Assembly: GCA_039707465.1 (NCBI GenBank)
Contig: CM077648.1
Location: 14,773,119-14,837,118 of the forward strand
Source of the DNA: Rhabdophis nuchalis
Lineage: Eukaryota > Chordata > Lepidosauria > Squamata > Natricidae
Direction: 5' to 3'
Length of the DNA: 64,000 nucleotides
A program made the translations under genes and the position numbers. Positions 30,007 to 40,701 of the stretch are shown one piece after another; the stretch's first letter is position 1; each line of letters begins with the position of its first letter. A model generated the notes under the pieces. The model worked only from the letters and a program-made list of their open reading frames with translations, had not been told where the DNA came from and ran no database searches.

Positions 30007-30763
30007 TTCAACGCACAATATTATAAAATGTTTTATTGAAAATATCTGTATTTGCAAAAATTGTGTGTGGGGGGGGGGGGCGCTGGTCTTGAGATTAGAT
30101 TCCAAGGCAATTCATGCTCCATATATGTTTTGTTCAAGCATAAACCATTTCAACTTTTGTGCAAGGGAAAGAACAGTTGCCTCTGATGGCTTGCACACAT
30201 CATTTGAATCATCCTAGTGTAGTTTGCTCAGGTGTCAGCTACTAGGTTGTACAAATCCAGAAACTGTAGTTTATTAACAACAGCGTCGTGTATAAATCAA
30301 TTCAAGTACAATCCAGCTTGATTAAATAACGGCTTATCAACATGACTTAGCATCTCCCTTTTTCCCTTCCTCAAGTTCCATTTCTAGATGTGGCTGTGTA
30401 GTTTGCACTACATTTTCTGCGTTCCTGAATTCTGAAACTGCATTTACTTTTCTTGGAAATTTCAATACATTCCAAATAATGACATTTGTCAGGTCACCAA
30501 ACGAGGATACTTAGGAATCTCGATCCTACGGTGATTTTCCTACTGGTGGCAAATCCGTTCCTTGATCCAGACCACGGTTTTAGAATTATCTGGATATAAA
30601 CACAGACACATAGACACCCACCATAAACTCCCAAGACTGAACTTTGTGGCTGCAAACACAGAAGAAACTAGACAATGAATTCTCCATTTTTGATGTTTGA
30701 TATGGATATAGAATCTAGTTTCTAGGAATCCAGAACAATGCTCTCCTTTCTATGTAGATGAGG
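30007..30763. other. Unassigned sequence
   Basis: A G-run lies at 30069-30080. Otherwise unremarkable. Confidence 0.3.
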
Positions 30764-30771
30764 ATGTAAGC

Positions 30772-31002
30772 CAGTGGTAGTCAACCTGGTCCCTACAGCC
30801 CACTAGTGGGCGTTCCAGCTTTCATGGTGGGCAGTAGGGATTTTGTCCGATACTGAAGCACTTTCCTGTTTGTTTTTTTATTTAATTGACTTCCCTACTT
30901 TATAAATCACCATTACTGTGGAACTGGTGGGCGGTTAGAAAATTTCACTACTAACAGAGATATAAAAGTGGACGGTAGGTATAAAAGGGTTGACTGCCCT
31001 TG
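30772..31002. mobile_element. hAT-type MITE with perfect TSD (GTAGTCAACC family)
   Basis: CAGTGGTAGTCAACCTGGTC left, AAAGGGTTGACTGCCCTTG right. ATGTAAGC at 30764-30771 and 31003-31010. 231 bp, non-coding. Confidence 0.85.
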
Positions 31003-31010
31003 ATGTAAGC

Positions 31011-31340
31011 AAATGTTTGTTAGGGAACCATATTCAATGGAAGAATTATTTTGCATACTGAAAAAGAATTAAAACTGGCAATAGTGCTCCTCCCAACATC
31101 TAGGGAAGTATCCAGCAGTAGAGATATCGTAATCTGATCAGTTAATGGCAGCTGCTCCTTCAATGATCATTTGCTCCGTTACCACATATATTAAGGGTCT
31201 GTAGGTATTAAAAAACAGAAAAACCAACTAAACTTAAAATGTTTGTGAACCCATCAGTCAACAAACCATGTTTAAATAAATCACAGTTTAGCATGATCTG
31301 TGAACTGGTACACTAGTTGTGTTCACATGTACAGTAGGCC
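31011..31340. other. Unassigned sequence
   Basis: 5' flank of the L2 insertion. Nothing recognised. Confidence 0.3.
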
Positions 31341-34300
31341 AGAATGTTAAGGTCCGTTGTCAACAAAGCCCCCCTCATTAATGACCTGGTGTCAGAGGGG
31401 GAGCCGGACCTAGCTGGAATTGCGGAGACCTGGTTGGGCCACGAGGGAGGACTCCCCCTCGTTGAAATGTGCCCACCAGGCTACCGCGCTTTTCATCAGC
31501 CCCGGGCCCTAGGCAGGGGTGGTGGGGTAGCGGTCATTGTTAAGGAATGTCTTGAGCTGAGAGAGACCGTTGTGCCACAGACCACCGGTTGTGAGTCCCT
31601 CTGCGTGAAGTGGGGCCTAGGGAGGCAGTTGGGCTTGCTGGTTGTATACCTGGCTCCCCGCTATGTAGCAGCAGCCCTGCCCGAGCTCCTAGAGGTGATC
31701 GCTACGGTGGCAGTTGAGACCCCCAGACTTCTAGTCATGGGGGACTTTAACCTGCCATCGGTGGGCGAATCATCCGGGGTAGCTCGGGAGTTCATGGCTT
31801 CCATGACGGCCATGGACCTGACCCAAGTAATTCAAGGCCCCACGCACGAGGGTGGACACACACCGGATCTCATCTTTGTCTCAGGCCAATGGAAGAGTGA
31901 TCTGGGTATAGGGGATATAGTCATCACACCCTTGTCATGGACAGACCACTCACTTCTCCGGCTTGACTTTCTGACCGCTACTCCCCTCCGCGGGGAGGTG
32001 GAACCTGAGTTACCAATCTGGTTCCGCCCCAGGCGCCTGATGGACCCAGATGGGTTCCAAGCGGCGCTTGGGCCACTTCCTGTACCCCTGACCCGCGCCC
32101 CGATGGAGGACCTCGTGGCCGCATGGAATACTGCGACCACGGGAGCCTTGGATCGGGTCGCGCCCTTGCGGCCTCTCTTGCGGCGGCGAGCCACCCTGGC
32201 TCCTTGGTTTACCGAGGAGCTGAGGGTGATGAAACGCCACAAGAGATGCCTAGAGAGAAGATGGAGGTATACCCGTTCTGAATCTGACCGGACACAGGTA
32301 AGAGCCCATTTACGGACTTACATTGTGGCGCTGAGAGTGGCCAAACGCCATCATTGCGCCACTCTCATAGCATCCGCAGATAACCGCCCTGCCGCCCTGT
32401 TTAGGGTGACCCGTACCCTCCTTCAACAGAGGGTGCGGGAAGCCCCCTTACAGGGTAGAGCAGAGGAATTTGTGTCTTATCTGCAGGAGAAAATCGCTCA
32501 GATACAGAATGAGTTAGCCCCCATTGCTGGTCCAGTGGATTGCCACGAGGGGGATCTTGTTTGGGAGGAGTTTGACTCCGTTACTTCCGAGGATATGGAC
32601 AGGTTACGTGGGCGACTGCGAGCCACCACATGTTTATTGGACCCGTGTCCCTCCTGGCTTGTACTGGCATCCTGGGAGGTGACACGAGGCTGGCTCCAAG
32701 AGGTTATCAACGCATCCTTGAGTGAGGGTTCCTTGCCTGCCTCCCTAAAAGAGGCCATGGTGAGGCCCCTCCTCAAGAAGCCCTCTTTGGATCCAGCTTT
32801 ATTAACCAACTATCGTCCAGTCTCCAACCTTCCCTTCCTGGCGAAGGTTGTTGAGAGTGTGGTGGCACAACAGTTTCCCCGTCATCTGGAGGAAATTGAT
32901 TATCTAGACCCGCGCCAGTCCGGCTTTCGACCCGGGCATAGCACCGAGACGGCATTGGTCGCGTTGGTGGATGATCTCTGGAGGGCCAGAGATGGGGGTT
33001 GCTCCTCCATCCTGGTTCTGTTAGACCTCTCGGCGGCTTTCGATACCATCGACCATGGTATCCTATTGCATCGGCTGGGGGGGTTGGGGGTGGGAGGCAC
33101 CGTTCTGCGGTGGTTCTCCTCCTACCTCTCTGGCCGATCGCAATTTGTGTTGGCAGGAGAGCAGAGGTCGACCCCGAGACCCCTCACATGTGGGGTGCCT
33201 CAGGGGTCGGTCCTCTCGCCTCTCCTGTTCAACACATACATGAAGCCGCTGGGCGAGATCATCCGTGGTTTTGGGGTAGAGTATCATCTCTACGCTGATG
33301 ATACTCAGCTGTATATATCTACCCCAAACCACCCCAACGATGCCGTAGCGGTGATGTGCCAGTGCCTGGAAGCCGTGCGGATCTGGATGGGAAGTAACGG
33401 ACTCAGGCTCAACCCGACCAAGACCGAGTGGCTGTGGTTTCCGGCTACCCGATTCAACCAGCTGACTCCATCGCTGGCCATAGGGGGCGAACATCTTGCC
33501 CCTGTGGATGGGGCGCGCAACTTGGGTGTCCTCCTGGATACCCGGCTGTCCATGGAAGATCAAGTGACAGCCGTGGCCAGGAGGGCGTTTTACCAGGTTC
33601 GCCTGGTACCCCAGTTGCGCCCCCTATTGGATCGGGACGCCCTTCGCACAGTCACTCATGCTCTCGTGACATCCCGACTGGATTATTGCAACTCTCTCTA
33701 CATGGGGCTCCCCTTGAGGTGTACCCGGAGGCTTCAGTTGGTCCAGAACGCAGCCGCGCGAGCAATTATGGGCACCTCTAGGTTTGCCCACGTAACACCG
33801 CTCTTGCGCGAGCTGCACTGGCTGCCTGTCGTCTTCCGGGTGCGCTTCAAGGTGTTAATTACCATCTTCAAAGCGCTCCATGGCTCGGGACCTAGCTACC
33901 TGCGGGATCGGATCCTGCCCCATACATCATCACGGCCGATTCGCTCCCACAGAGAGGGACTTCTCCGGGTGCCGTCCACTAGACTTTGTCAGCGGGCGAC
34001 GCCCAGGGGAAGGGACTTCTCTGTGGCGGGCCCAGCCCTCTGGAACGACCTTCCCCCCGATATCAGGACAACCACGGACCTCCGCTCCTTCCGCTTAAAA
34101 TTAAAGACACACTTTTTTCGCTTGGCCGGCCTTGGGTAGTCTCTTTTTAGGTTAGGGGTTTTAGGGGTATTTTTAGTTTAGTTTATGGGTTTTAGCGCAG
34201 GATCAATTTAATCCATTTTTAATTTTGTATTTTGTATTTTGTCTGTGGTCTTATTTGTATTTTTAATTGCCTGTGCCCCGCCTCGAGTCCCCTTGGGGAG

Positions 34301-34350
34301 AGAGAGCGGGATATAAAATTAAATTATTATTATTATTATTATTAAATGAC
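31341..34350 (+). mobile_element. Nearly full ORF2 L2-clade LINE
   Basis: An intact endonuclease/RT frame (31344-34139), a ~200-bp 3' UTR containing TTAGCGCAGG and a CCCCGCCTCGAGTCC / GGGGAGAGAG hairpin-like end, and an (ATT)n tail at 34322-34345. The 5' end is truncated just inside the endonuclease domain, so ORF1 and the promoter are missing. No clear target duplication was found. Confidence 0.9.
31344..34139 (+). CDS. L2-clade LINE ORF2: endonuclease plus reverse transcriptase, 5'-truncated
   Basis: 931 codons without a stop. Order of parts: APE-type endonuclease, residues 1-205, with AETW (27-30), GDFN (133-136) and TDH (200-202); a linker with a basic segment (about 290-340); the reverse transcriptase, with NYRPVS (489-494), LDLSAAFDTIDH (560-571, first catalytic Asp), GVPQGSVLSPLLFN (617-630) and YADD (650-653, catalytic pair); then the L2-type C-terminal region with ELHWLPV and LWNDLPPDIR. 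In this family the protein nicks DNA and primes reverse transcription on the nick in the nucleus. The first endonuclease strand is missing, so the start at 31344 is only the first in-frame ATG after truncation, and this copy is probably not mobile. The intact frame points to a recent insertion. It is not a host gene. Confidence 0.9.
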   Translation: MLRSVVNKAPLINDLVSEGEPDLAGIAETWLGHEGGLPLVEMCPPGYRAFHQPRALGRGGGVAVIVKECLELRETVVPQTTGCESLCVKWGLGRQLGLLVVYLAPRYVAAALPELLEVIATVAVETPRLLVMGDFNLPSVGESSGVAREFMASMTAMDLTQVIQGPTHEGGHTPDLIFVSGQWKSDLGIGDIVITPLSWTDHSLLRLDFLTATPLRGEVEPELPIWFRPRRLMDPDGFQAALGPLPVPLTRAPMEDLVAAWNTATTGALDRVAPLRPLLRRRATLAPWFTEELRVMKRHKRCLERRWRYTRSESDRTQVRAHLRTYIVALRVAKRHHCATLIASADNRPAALFRVTRTLLQQRVREAPLQGRAEEFVSYLQEKIAQIQNELAPIAGPVDCHEGDLVWEEFDSVTSEDMDRLRGRLRATTCLLDPCPSWLVLASWEVTRGWLQEVINASLSEGSLPASLKEAMVRPLLKKPSLDPALLTNYRPVSNLPFLAKVVESVVAQQFPRHLEEIDYLDPRQSGFRPGHSTETALVALVDDLWRARDGGCSSILVLLDLSAAFDTIDHGILLHRLGGLGVGGTVLRWFSSYLSGRSQFVLAGEQRSTPRPLTCGVPQGSVLSPLLFNTYMKPLGEIIRGFGVEYHLYADDTQLYISTPNHPNDAVAVMCQCLEAVRIWMGSNGLRLNPTKTEWLWFPATRFNQLTPSLAIGGEHLAPVDGARNLGVLLDTRLSMEDQVTAVARRAFYQVRLVPQLRPLLDRDALRTVTHALVTSRLDYCNSLYMGLPLRCTRRLQLVQNAAARAIMGTSRFAHVTPLLRELHWLPVVFRVRFKVLITIFKALHGSGPSYLRDRILPHTSSRPIRSHREGLLRVPSTRLCQRATPRGRDFSVAGPALWNDLPPDIRTTTDLRSFRLKLKTHFFRLAGLG

Positions 34351-34611
34351 AGTTTATTTTTTTTTAAAAACACCATAATGTTTTGTTCTGTGCAACATGT
34401 TAAACCATGTTGAGAAAGACATGCTAAAAACAAACAGCTATGGTATCATGTAATATATAAACCAGACTATGTGATTTAAATTTGCTCTAATCTTTTCAAG
34501 ACCAGACCCTTTCATGCTAAATGCTTGCCATTTTTAATTTTAAAAGTTAAATCAAAAGAAAACAATACAACATCCCACCACCACCTTTCAATCAACTCGT
34601 GGGCATATATA

Positions 34612-34790
34612 CCAATCAGTTTGTAGGTGCTGGCCTAGAAACCAGGAGATTGTTAAGACATGAAAGTCATCTGGATGACTTTGGGCCAGTCACCCTCTCT
34701 CAGCCCAACCCACCTTACAGGGGTGTTGTTGTTGTTTTGGGGAAAAATAGGAGAACTATTGTGTGTGTGTTTCCTCTCATAAGTTATTTA
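34612..34790 (+). mobile_element. MIR/CORE-type SINE fragment
   Basis: CTTTGGGCCAGTCACCCTCT, CAGCCCAACCCACCTTACAG, GGGGAAAAATAGGAGAAC. Sister of 4865-5025; the tRNA head is decayed. Confidence 0.5.
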
Positions 34791-34965
34791 TGAGAACAAT
34801 ACAGTGTGATAAAAAAGGACACTTCATTTTCTTAGCCTAATGTAACCAAAATAAAATAAGCTGAGGCTGTGAAACTTGCTGTATTAAATATTGTAAATGG
34901 AAAAGAATAAAAACGGTCACCAAGAAAGGTGGATATAAAAAATGACCTTGTTTATGTAAAGTTGC

Positions 34966-35870
34966 TTAGAGGAAGGAAGGAAAGAAGGAAGGAAGAATGA
35001 AGGGAGGAAAGAAAGAAAGGAAGGAATGAAAGAAGAAGAGGAAGGAAGAGGAAAGAAGAGAAAGGAAGGAGAAAAGGAGGTAAGGAAGGAAGGAGAAAGA
35101 AAAAGAAGGAAGGAAGGATGGAGGAAAAAGAGACGGAAGGAAGGAGAAAGAAGAAAGCAAGGAAGGGGAAAGAAGAGAAAGGAAGGAAGGGGAAAGAAGA
35201 GAAAGGAAGGAAGGAGAAAGAAGGGAAGGAAGGAAGGAGAAAGAAGAGAAAGGAAGGAAGGGGAAACAAGAGAAAGGAAGGAAGGAGAAAGAAGAGAAGG
35301 AAGGAAGGAGAAAGAAGAGGAAGGAAGGAAGGGGAAAGAAGAGAAAGGAAGGAAGGGGAAAGAAGAGAAAGGAAGGAAGGAAAAAGAAGGGAAGGAAGGA
35401 AAAAGAAGAGAAGAAGGAAGGGGAAAGAAGAGAAAGGAAGGAAGGGGAAAGAAGAGAAAGGAAGGAAGGAAGGAAGGAAGGAAGGAAGGAAGGGGAAAGA
35501 AGAGAAAGGAAGGAAGGGGAAAGAAGAGAAAGGAAGGAAGGAGGAAGGAGGGAAGGAAGGAAGGAGAAAGAAGAGAAAGGAAGGAAGGGGAAAGAAGAGA
35601 AAGAAGAGAAGGAAGGAAGGAGAAAGAAGAGGAAGAAAGGAAGGGGAAAGAAGAGGAAGGAAGGGGAAAGAAGAGAAAGGAAGGAAGGAGAAAGAAGAGA
35701 AGGAAGGAAGGAGAAAGAAGAGGAAGGAAGGAAGGGGAAAGAAGAGAAAGGAAGGAGAAAGAAGGGAAGGAAGGAAGGAGAAAAAAGAGAAAGTAAGGAA
35801 GGGGAAAGAAGAGAAAGGAAGGAGAAAGAAGGGAAGGAAGGAAGGAGAATGAAGAGGAAGGAAGAGCCCC
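34966..35870. repeat. ~0.9-kb polypurine tract (GGAA/GAAA/AGAG)
   Basis: Almost uninterrupted A/G on the plus strand, built from variable units such as GGAAAGAAGAGAAAGGAAGG. Open frames of up to ~330 codons on both strands are a result of the missing stop codons in such repeats and are not genes. It ends about 130 bp before the CpG-rich block. Confidence 0.95.
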
Positions 35871-35989
35871 CTTTCTTCTCCCTGTAACCCCATGGGGGGG
35901 GGGGAGAAGGAGCACCATTTTCTGCAGGTTTCCTTGGAACTAAATCTCATGCATTTTTAAAAAACTTTCCAAGAACTTTGTCCCGGATC

Positions 35990-36900
35990 GGAATGCAGCT
36001 GGTTGTTTTCCCTGCTTTATTTTTGGGGGGACTCCATGGCCCAGAGTTACGGATGCCCTTCGCCTTTTGAGCCGCTGGACCTTCTCTGGTGGCGGGGGCG
36101 GCCTCAAAAACAAAATAAAAATAAAAATACCAACGTTGAAGCCGAAAAGCCGGTGGAGGCCAAACTTCGCGCGTAATCTGAGGAGGCCCAGGGGCTTCTT
36201 CCCCCCCCCCCCCCCGCCCTTCCCCGGCCCCAACCTCTCCTCCCGGAGGCCGAGGAGGCTGCCGTGGGCGCGGCAGGAGCCAGCAGGGCAGGCCTTGCGG
36301 TTGGCTTAGTAACCCAAGAGCGACTCGGCTTGCCAGGGCCCCAGCGCGGGGCGGGCCAAGCGGGCGGCGGAGAAAGGCTGCTGCCGGCGAGCCTGTGTCA
36401 GCAGCTTCCCCGCTGCCAGGGAGGCTGCGCCGGTCCCAGCCTTCCAAGAAGGCGCGCTCACCAGCCAGCCCAGGCGGAGAGAGCCCCAAAGGCGCCCGGT
36501 CCCGGTTGCAAGGGAAGGGAGGGGGGGGGGTTTCTCGTCGCCGACCCTCCCCGCCTGCTTGGTTGTTCCTGAAGGAGCCCGGCTTGCAAGGAAGGGAGGC
36601 TGGGCGCGGGGGAAGCGGTTGCTGCTTCTTCCAAGCCGGGCGAGGGGGCGTCGGGAGATGTTGCCGCCGCCACCCCCGCTGCCGTCGTCGCCCCTGCCCC
36701 TCCGCTCCCGGCACTCGCGCCCGGCTTCCAGCTAACCTCTTCGCGGGACTCGCGGGGAGCATTCCTACATTCCCACCACCACCACCACGCGCGTTCCCGG
36801 CTCCGGAGCCGTCTCCCGGCTGGTAAGTGCGCCCTACGCCGGGTGGGAAGCCTTGCGGGCGAGGTTAGGAAGGGGTCGCTTCCCTTTGTGTGCAACAATT
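35990..36900 (+). promoter_or_regulatory. CpG-rich block, candidate host promoter / CpG island
   Basis: C+G-rich with frequent CpG, in sharp contrast to the AT-rich surroundings. Contains several GC-box-like motifs (GGGGGCGGCC at 36097, GCGGGGCGGGCC near 36348). It is not bounded by transposon termini, unlike the GC-rich elements at 9446 and 11587. It ends in a strong splice-donor sequence. No long open frame with a recognisable domain is present, which suggests a non-coding first exon and its upstream promoter. Which gene it belongs to cannot be told. Confidence 0.6.
36660..36822 (+). other. Putative 5' untranslated exon with splice donor
   Basis: CTCCCGGCTG at 36813-36822 is followed by GTAAGTGC (36823-36830), matching the vertebrate donor consensus. 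Upstream, a short ATG frame at 36658 (about 25 codons, Pro/Ser/Arg-rich) ends in TAA, consistent with a leader rather than coding sequence. The exon start is arbitrary. No partner acceptor was identified downstream. Confidence 0.45.
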
Positions 36901-37517
36901 GGGGGCCGGGGTAGGTGCAGAGGGGATGTGCCCCGTTCTTGGACCGCGTTTTTTTTTTAAGGGGAGGTGGGGAGCTTTTCGATGGGCGCAGAAGCCTCCG
37001 CGCTGCTGGCTTGGTTTGCAAGAGGTTTTAAAAGTTTCCCCGGGTTCACGAAAAGTTGACTTGGGGTTTTTGAAGCGATCCGACGGATAGATGATCTTCC
37101 TGCGAACGGCCTGTTCAGATTATGGTCAAAAAGCACACACAAAAAAAAGTGTTGTGATTTGATGCTAATGCCTTTATTTTACTTCCATTTTAAATGGCAT
37201 CTATCAAATTTTAATCATCATTTGTTTCTGGAACTTCGCACTTTGATAGTGCTCATCAGTAAAGACTCAACGTCAATGCTTTATTTTACTGTAACAGAGA
37301 GAGAGAGAGAGAGTCGGAAGTCTGTTTCTCTTTCTTTTCCTTTTTCTTGTCTTTCCTCTCTTCTCCCCCCCCCCTTTTTTTTTCCCTATTTACTTTGTAT
37401 TTTATAACTCTTTATAAATTCAATTAAAAATATTTGGCTGGAAAAGTTTCCTGGGTTGAGTTTTCCCTCCTGTCTCTTCACCCCTCTCCTAGTTGGGATT
37501 GCTGGGCATGAATTCCC

Positions 37518-37613
<96 letters not shown>

Positions 37614-38345
37614 CTCCTATTTATTGGAAATGAAAAGGGGATGGGTTGTTGTTGTTTTTTGTAAAGCATAAAACTGGAGCTGTCTCCAGACAGGTTGGAC
37701 TGGTAGGTCCCATGTAAAGTCCTCCTCATCATCAAGATGTAAGGGGGAAAGTTGCAATGTACAACTTCCGAGCCAAGTTGTAGTTTAAATGGGATGGGCT
37801 CTTCTCCGCCATGGGAAAACCGTAAGAACATCTCATTAGGGCGTTTTTGTTGTTTTGACAAGGTGAAATGCGCTGCTGTGCTGACCTGCCCCAGGTGAAA
37901 GTGTGAATGCATAATTCTGTCTCCCGGCTGTCCTAAGGGTTTCAGAGGTCAAGGTAGGGAGAAAAGCACTGCCTGCCCTTGGTTTGGCATATAAAAAGCT
38001 GGTTAAGTGTCTGTAAATTGCAAATAAAATGGTTTTGCTGCGCTGTAAGGAAGCTTTGGTTAAGATGAAAGTAAGACAGAGGTGAGGATGGAATTTCAAG
38101 GCACTTTCCCTTTTACTTTCCTGATCCATTTTTTTTTTTTTTTTGGTGATCAGCCCTTCCTGCGTTCAAACGGTTGTCTCTTCACAGAAGAATGTGAGAG
38201 GAGGGGGAAAAAAATCCTAACTGTTTTGCTACTTTTGTTGTTGTTGTGCCTTTTGACTCTTTCCTGTGCAAAACCCTCAGGACTCTGGGAGGGAAACAGC
38301 TTTGAAAAGCAGCAAATGCAGAAAACATTTGGAAAGCGACTTGAA
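36823..38345. other. Unassigned sequence, possible start of intron 1
   Basis: GC-rich for the first ~250 bp, then AT-rich. Contains (GA)n at 37293-37310, an AC/AG microsatellite and a T-run near 38130. No coding exon recognised. Confidence 0.35.
37520..37612. repeat. (AC)n(AG)n compound microsatellite
   Basis: A pure AC run to about 37556, directly followed by a pure AG run to about 37610. Confidence 0.95.
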
Positions 38346-38645
38346 CAGTGGTGGGTACCGGGTGGTACAGCTCGGTACGGGTGTACCGGTGGTAGCTGGG
38401 AGCAGTGGTCAAAGTAACGGAATGGGGGCTCGTTTGGAACCACCCGCCTGCCCGCGGTCCTTACCGGTTTTTGATGCAAACGGGCCACTTGCGCACGAGC
38501 ATGTGGCGTCTGCGTGACCTCCGCCAAGCAGCTCAGTGTCGTGGGGCAGTGGCATGCGCATGCATGCACAATTCGCATGCCCGATGAGGACGCCCAGCCC
38601 CGTGCGCAGCGTACCGGCTGCGACAGGATCCGGAACCCACTACTG
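38346..38645. mobile_element. hAT-type MITE (GTGGGTACCGG family)
   Basis: CAGTGGTGGGTACCGG left, CCGGAACCCACTACTG right. Flanks GACTTGAA and GAGTTGAA agree at 7 of 8. Confidence 0.75.
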
Positions 38646-38653
38646 GAGTTGAA

Positions 38654-39342
38654 CATGCGCAGTTCAGTTCTTGGGAGAGATCAAGATGTCCCAACTTTTG
38701 TTGGGAGAATGGATTCTCAAGTTGTTGATATGTCCACTGAGTAATCTTGTTGGAGTTGGTTAAGAAATGGAGCAAGGGGGGAATAATGTAGGGATAATAG
38801 TAAGAGTAGTAAGAGGGGGGGAATAAAACTTATTGAAGATAATACTCTATGTTTGTTTGATATTTTTCTAATTCCAGTCAACACCTCCACAAAGCTGCAC
38901 CAGAATCTTTCCTGCATTGGAGAAGGTGTCATTCTCTTTAAATTAAATGTTTAAAACAACAAAGGCAGTGACTTCACAAGAAAACTGCCAAGAGCTTCTC
39001 TCTTTACTGGTTTGGTTTGTTGGGCATAAAAAAGGGATAACCGGTTTTCTGTGCTGGGTGGATCTCAAGCATCCAAACTCTGAGCTGTAGCTCTTTGGGG
39101 AGTAAATACGATGCTTTTCTCCCGTGGTTGAAATAGGATATGAATGTTGCTTGCATCATAATGAAGTTTATTGGAGGGAGAAGGAGATAATTTCCAAGTG
39201 GAATTTTGACCATTTATATCTGGAAAAAATCCAAGGTGTGCTTGTTGCAATATGGAGAGGGTCCATATTGTCCCAATCAGACACATATGGAGATCTCAAT
39301 TGAATTGATTTATTCAAATATAGAACCGTATAATATGTGAAC
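38654..39342. other. Unassigned sequence
   Basis: No gene or repeat recognised. Confidence 0.3.
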
Positions 39343-39684
39343 TGGGATGCGGTGGCTCAGTGACTAAGATGCTGAGCTTGTCGATCAAAAGTTGGCAGTT
39401 CAAATCCCTAGTGCCACATAACGGAGTGAGCTCCCGTTATTTATCCCAGCTTCTGCTGACCTAGCAGTTCGAAAGCATGTACAAATGCAAGTAGAAAAAT
39501 AGGGACCACCTTTGGTGGGAAGGTAACAGCATTCCATGCGCCTTCGGCATCTAATCATCCTGGTTACATGACCAGGAGACGTCTCTGGACAGCGCTGGTT
39601 CTTAGGCTTTGAAACAGAGATGAGCATTGCCCCCTAGAGTCGGGAACGACTAGCACATATGTGCGAGGGGAACCTTTACCTATT
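39343..39684 (+). mobile_element. Sauria-type SINE
   Basis: Pol III box A GTGGCTCAGTG (39352-39362) and box B AGTTCAAATCC (39397-39407), a body with AGCAGTTCGAAAGCATGTAC and CACCTTTGGTGGGAAGG, and a BovB-like 3' end (CCCCTAGAGTCGGGAACGAC at 39631-39650, then GGAACCTTTACC). Confidence 0.8.
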
Positions 39685-39836
39685 ATAAGTGATTTTTAAA
39701 TTCTGACCACACATGGAATATGTTGTCCCAATAGGTTGTTTTGTGTAATATGTGGTCTAAGGTATTGATTTATATCTTTTATTTATTATTGACATTCAAG
39801 TGTGTTTTGTATTCTATCTGTGAAGCTCTGCAAATA

Positions 39837-40233
39837 CAGTTAGTCCTCAACGTATGAGCACAATTGAGCCCAAAATATATGTTGTTAAGTGAGAAATTTG
39901 TTACGTGAATTTTGCCACATTTTACGACTTTCTTTGACACATTTGTTAAGTGAATCACTGCAGCTGTTAAATTAGTAACATGGTTGATAAATGAATCTTG
40001 TTTCTCCATTGACTTTGCTCGTCAGAAGGTTGCAAAAGGGGATCGTATGACTCCAAGACACTGCAACCGTCATAGATATGAGTCAGTTGTCAAGCATCCA
40101 AATTTAAATCATGTGACCATAGGGATGCTGCAATGGACGTAAGCGTGAAAAATGGTCACAAGTCACTTTTTTCAGGGCCGTTGTAACTTCGAAAAGGTCA
40201 CTAAATGAACTGCTGTAAATCGAGGACTACCTG
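39837..40233. mobile_element. TA-MITE (AGTCCTCAACTTA / CGAGGACTACCTG family)
   Basis: Begins CAGTTAGTCCTCAACGTATG after TA (39835-39836) and ends AATCGAGGACTACCTG; the right TA has become AA. The long internal palindrome-like body has repeated TTAAGTGAA and GTCATA modules. No coding capacity. Confidence 0.7.
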
Positions 40234-40235
40234 AA

Positions 40236-40552
40236 CTAGTATGCTTCCATATTTAACCATTGTGCCCAGCTCATTACCTTTTAGATCATTCGTGCCTTTT
40301 AAGTCAGATAATGACCCAGTTTTCTTAGTTTGGGGCCTTCAAGGAACTAATTTCATACTTTACATATCCACAAATCTGAAGCCTTCCATTTTAGCCCTTA
40401 ATTTGCTCCCAAGGTCTCAGAAATCTTGATTCCAAACCACATCCTCTCCTAGTTGCCCAGAGAGTAAAAGCAACTTAAGGAAACTTTCCAGTCTGTCTTT
40501 GGTTCCAGCATCAGTATCCTGGTTTTGTCCTCTCTTGCCCTCAAACTTTTTG
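40236..40552. other. Unassigned sequence
   Basis: Nothing recognised. Confidence 0.3.
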
Positions 40553-40560
40553 GACTAGAA

Positions 40561-40693
40561 CAGAGGTTCCCAAACTTGGCAACTTTAAGACTTGTGGACT
40601 TCAACTCCCAGAATTCTCCAGCCAGCTGCTGGCTGGAGAATTCTGGGAGTTGAAGTCCACAAGTCTTAAAGTTGCCAAGTTTGGGAACCTCTG
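40561..40693. mobile_element. Palindromic hAT MITE with perfect TSD
   Basis: CAGAGGTTCCCAAACTTGGC and its inverse GCCAAGTTTGGGAACCTCTG. Target duplication GACTAGAA at 40553-40560 and 40694-40701. The two halves are nearly perfect inverse copies around AGCTGCTGGCT. Confidence 0.95.
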
Positions 40694-40701
40694 GACTAGA
40701 A

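Noticed and set aside
31344..34139. Host gene for an endonuclease/reverse transcriptase
   Set aside because: L2-clade motifs, L2 3' UTR, microsatellite tail and further copies in the window identify it as a LINE.
34917..35950. Open frames of up to 333 codons on both strands
   Set aside because: Translations of a polypurine/polypyrimidine repeat; low-complexity K/E/R/G or S/F/L/P strings with no domain.
35947..37021. Frames of 271, 187 and 143 codons in the CpG-rich block
   Set aside because: Pro/Arg/Gly/Ala-rich shadows expected in GC-rich DNA on either strand; nothing conserved recognised.
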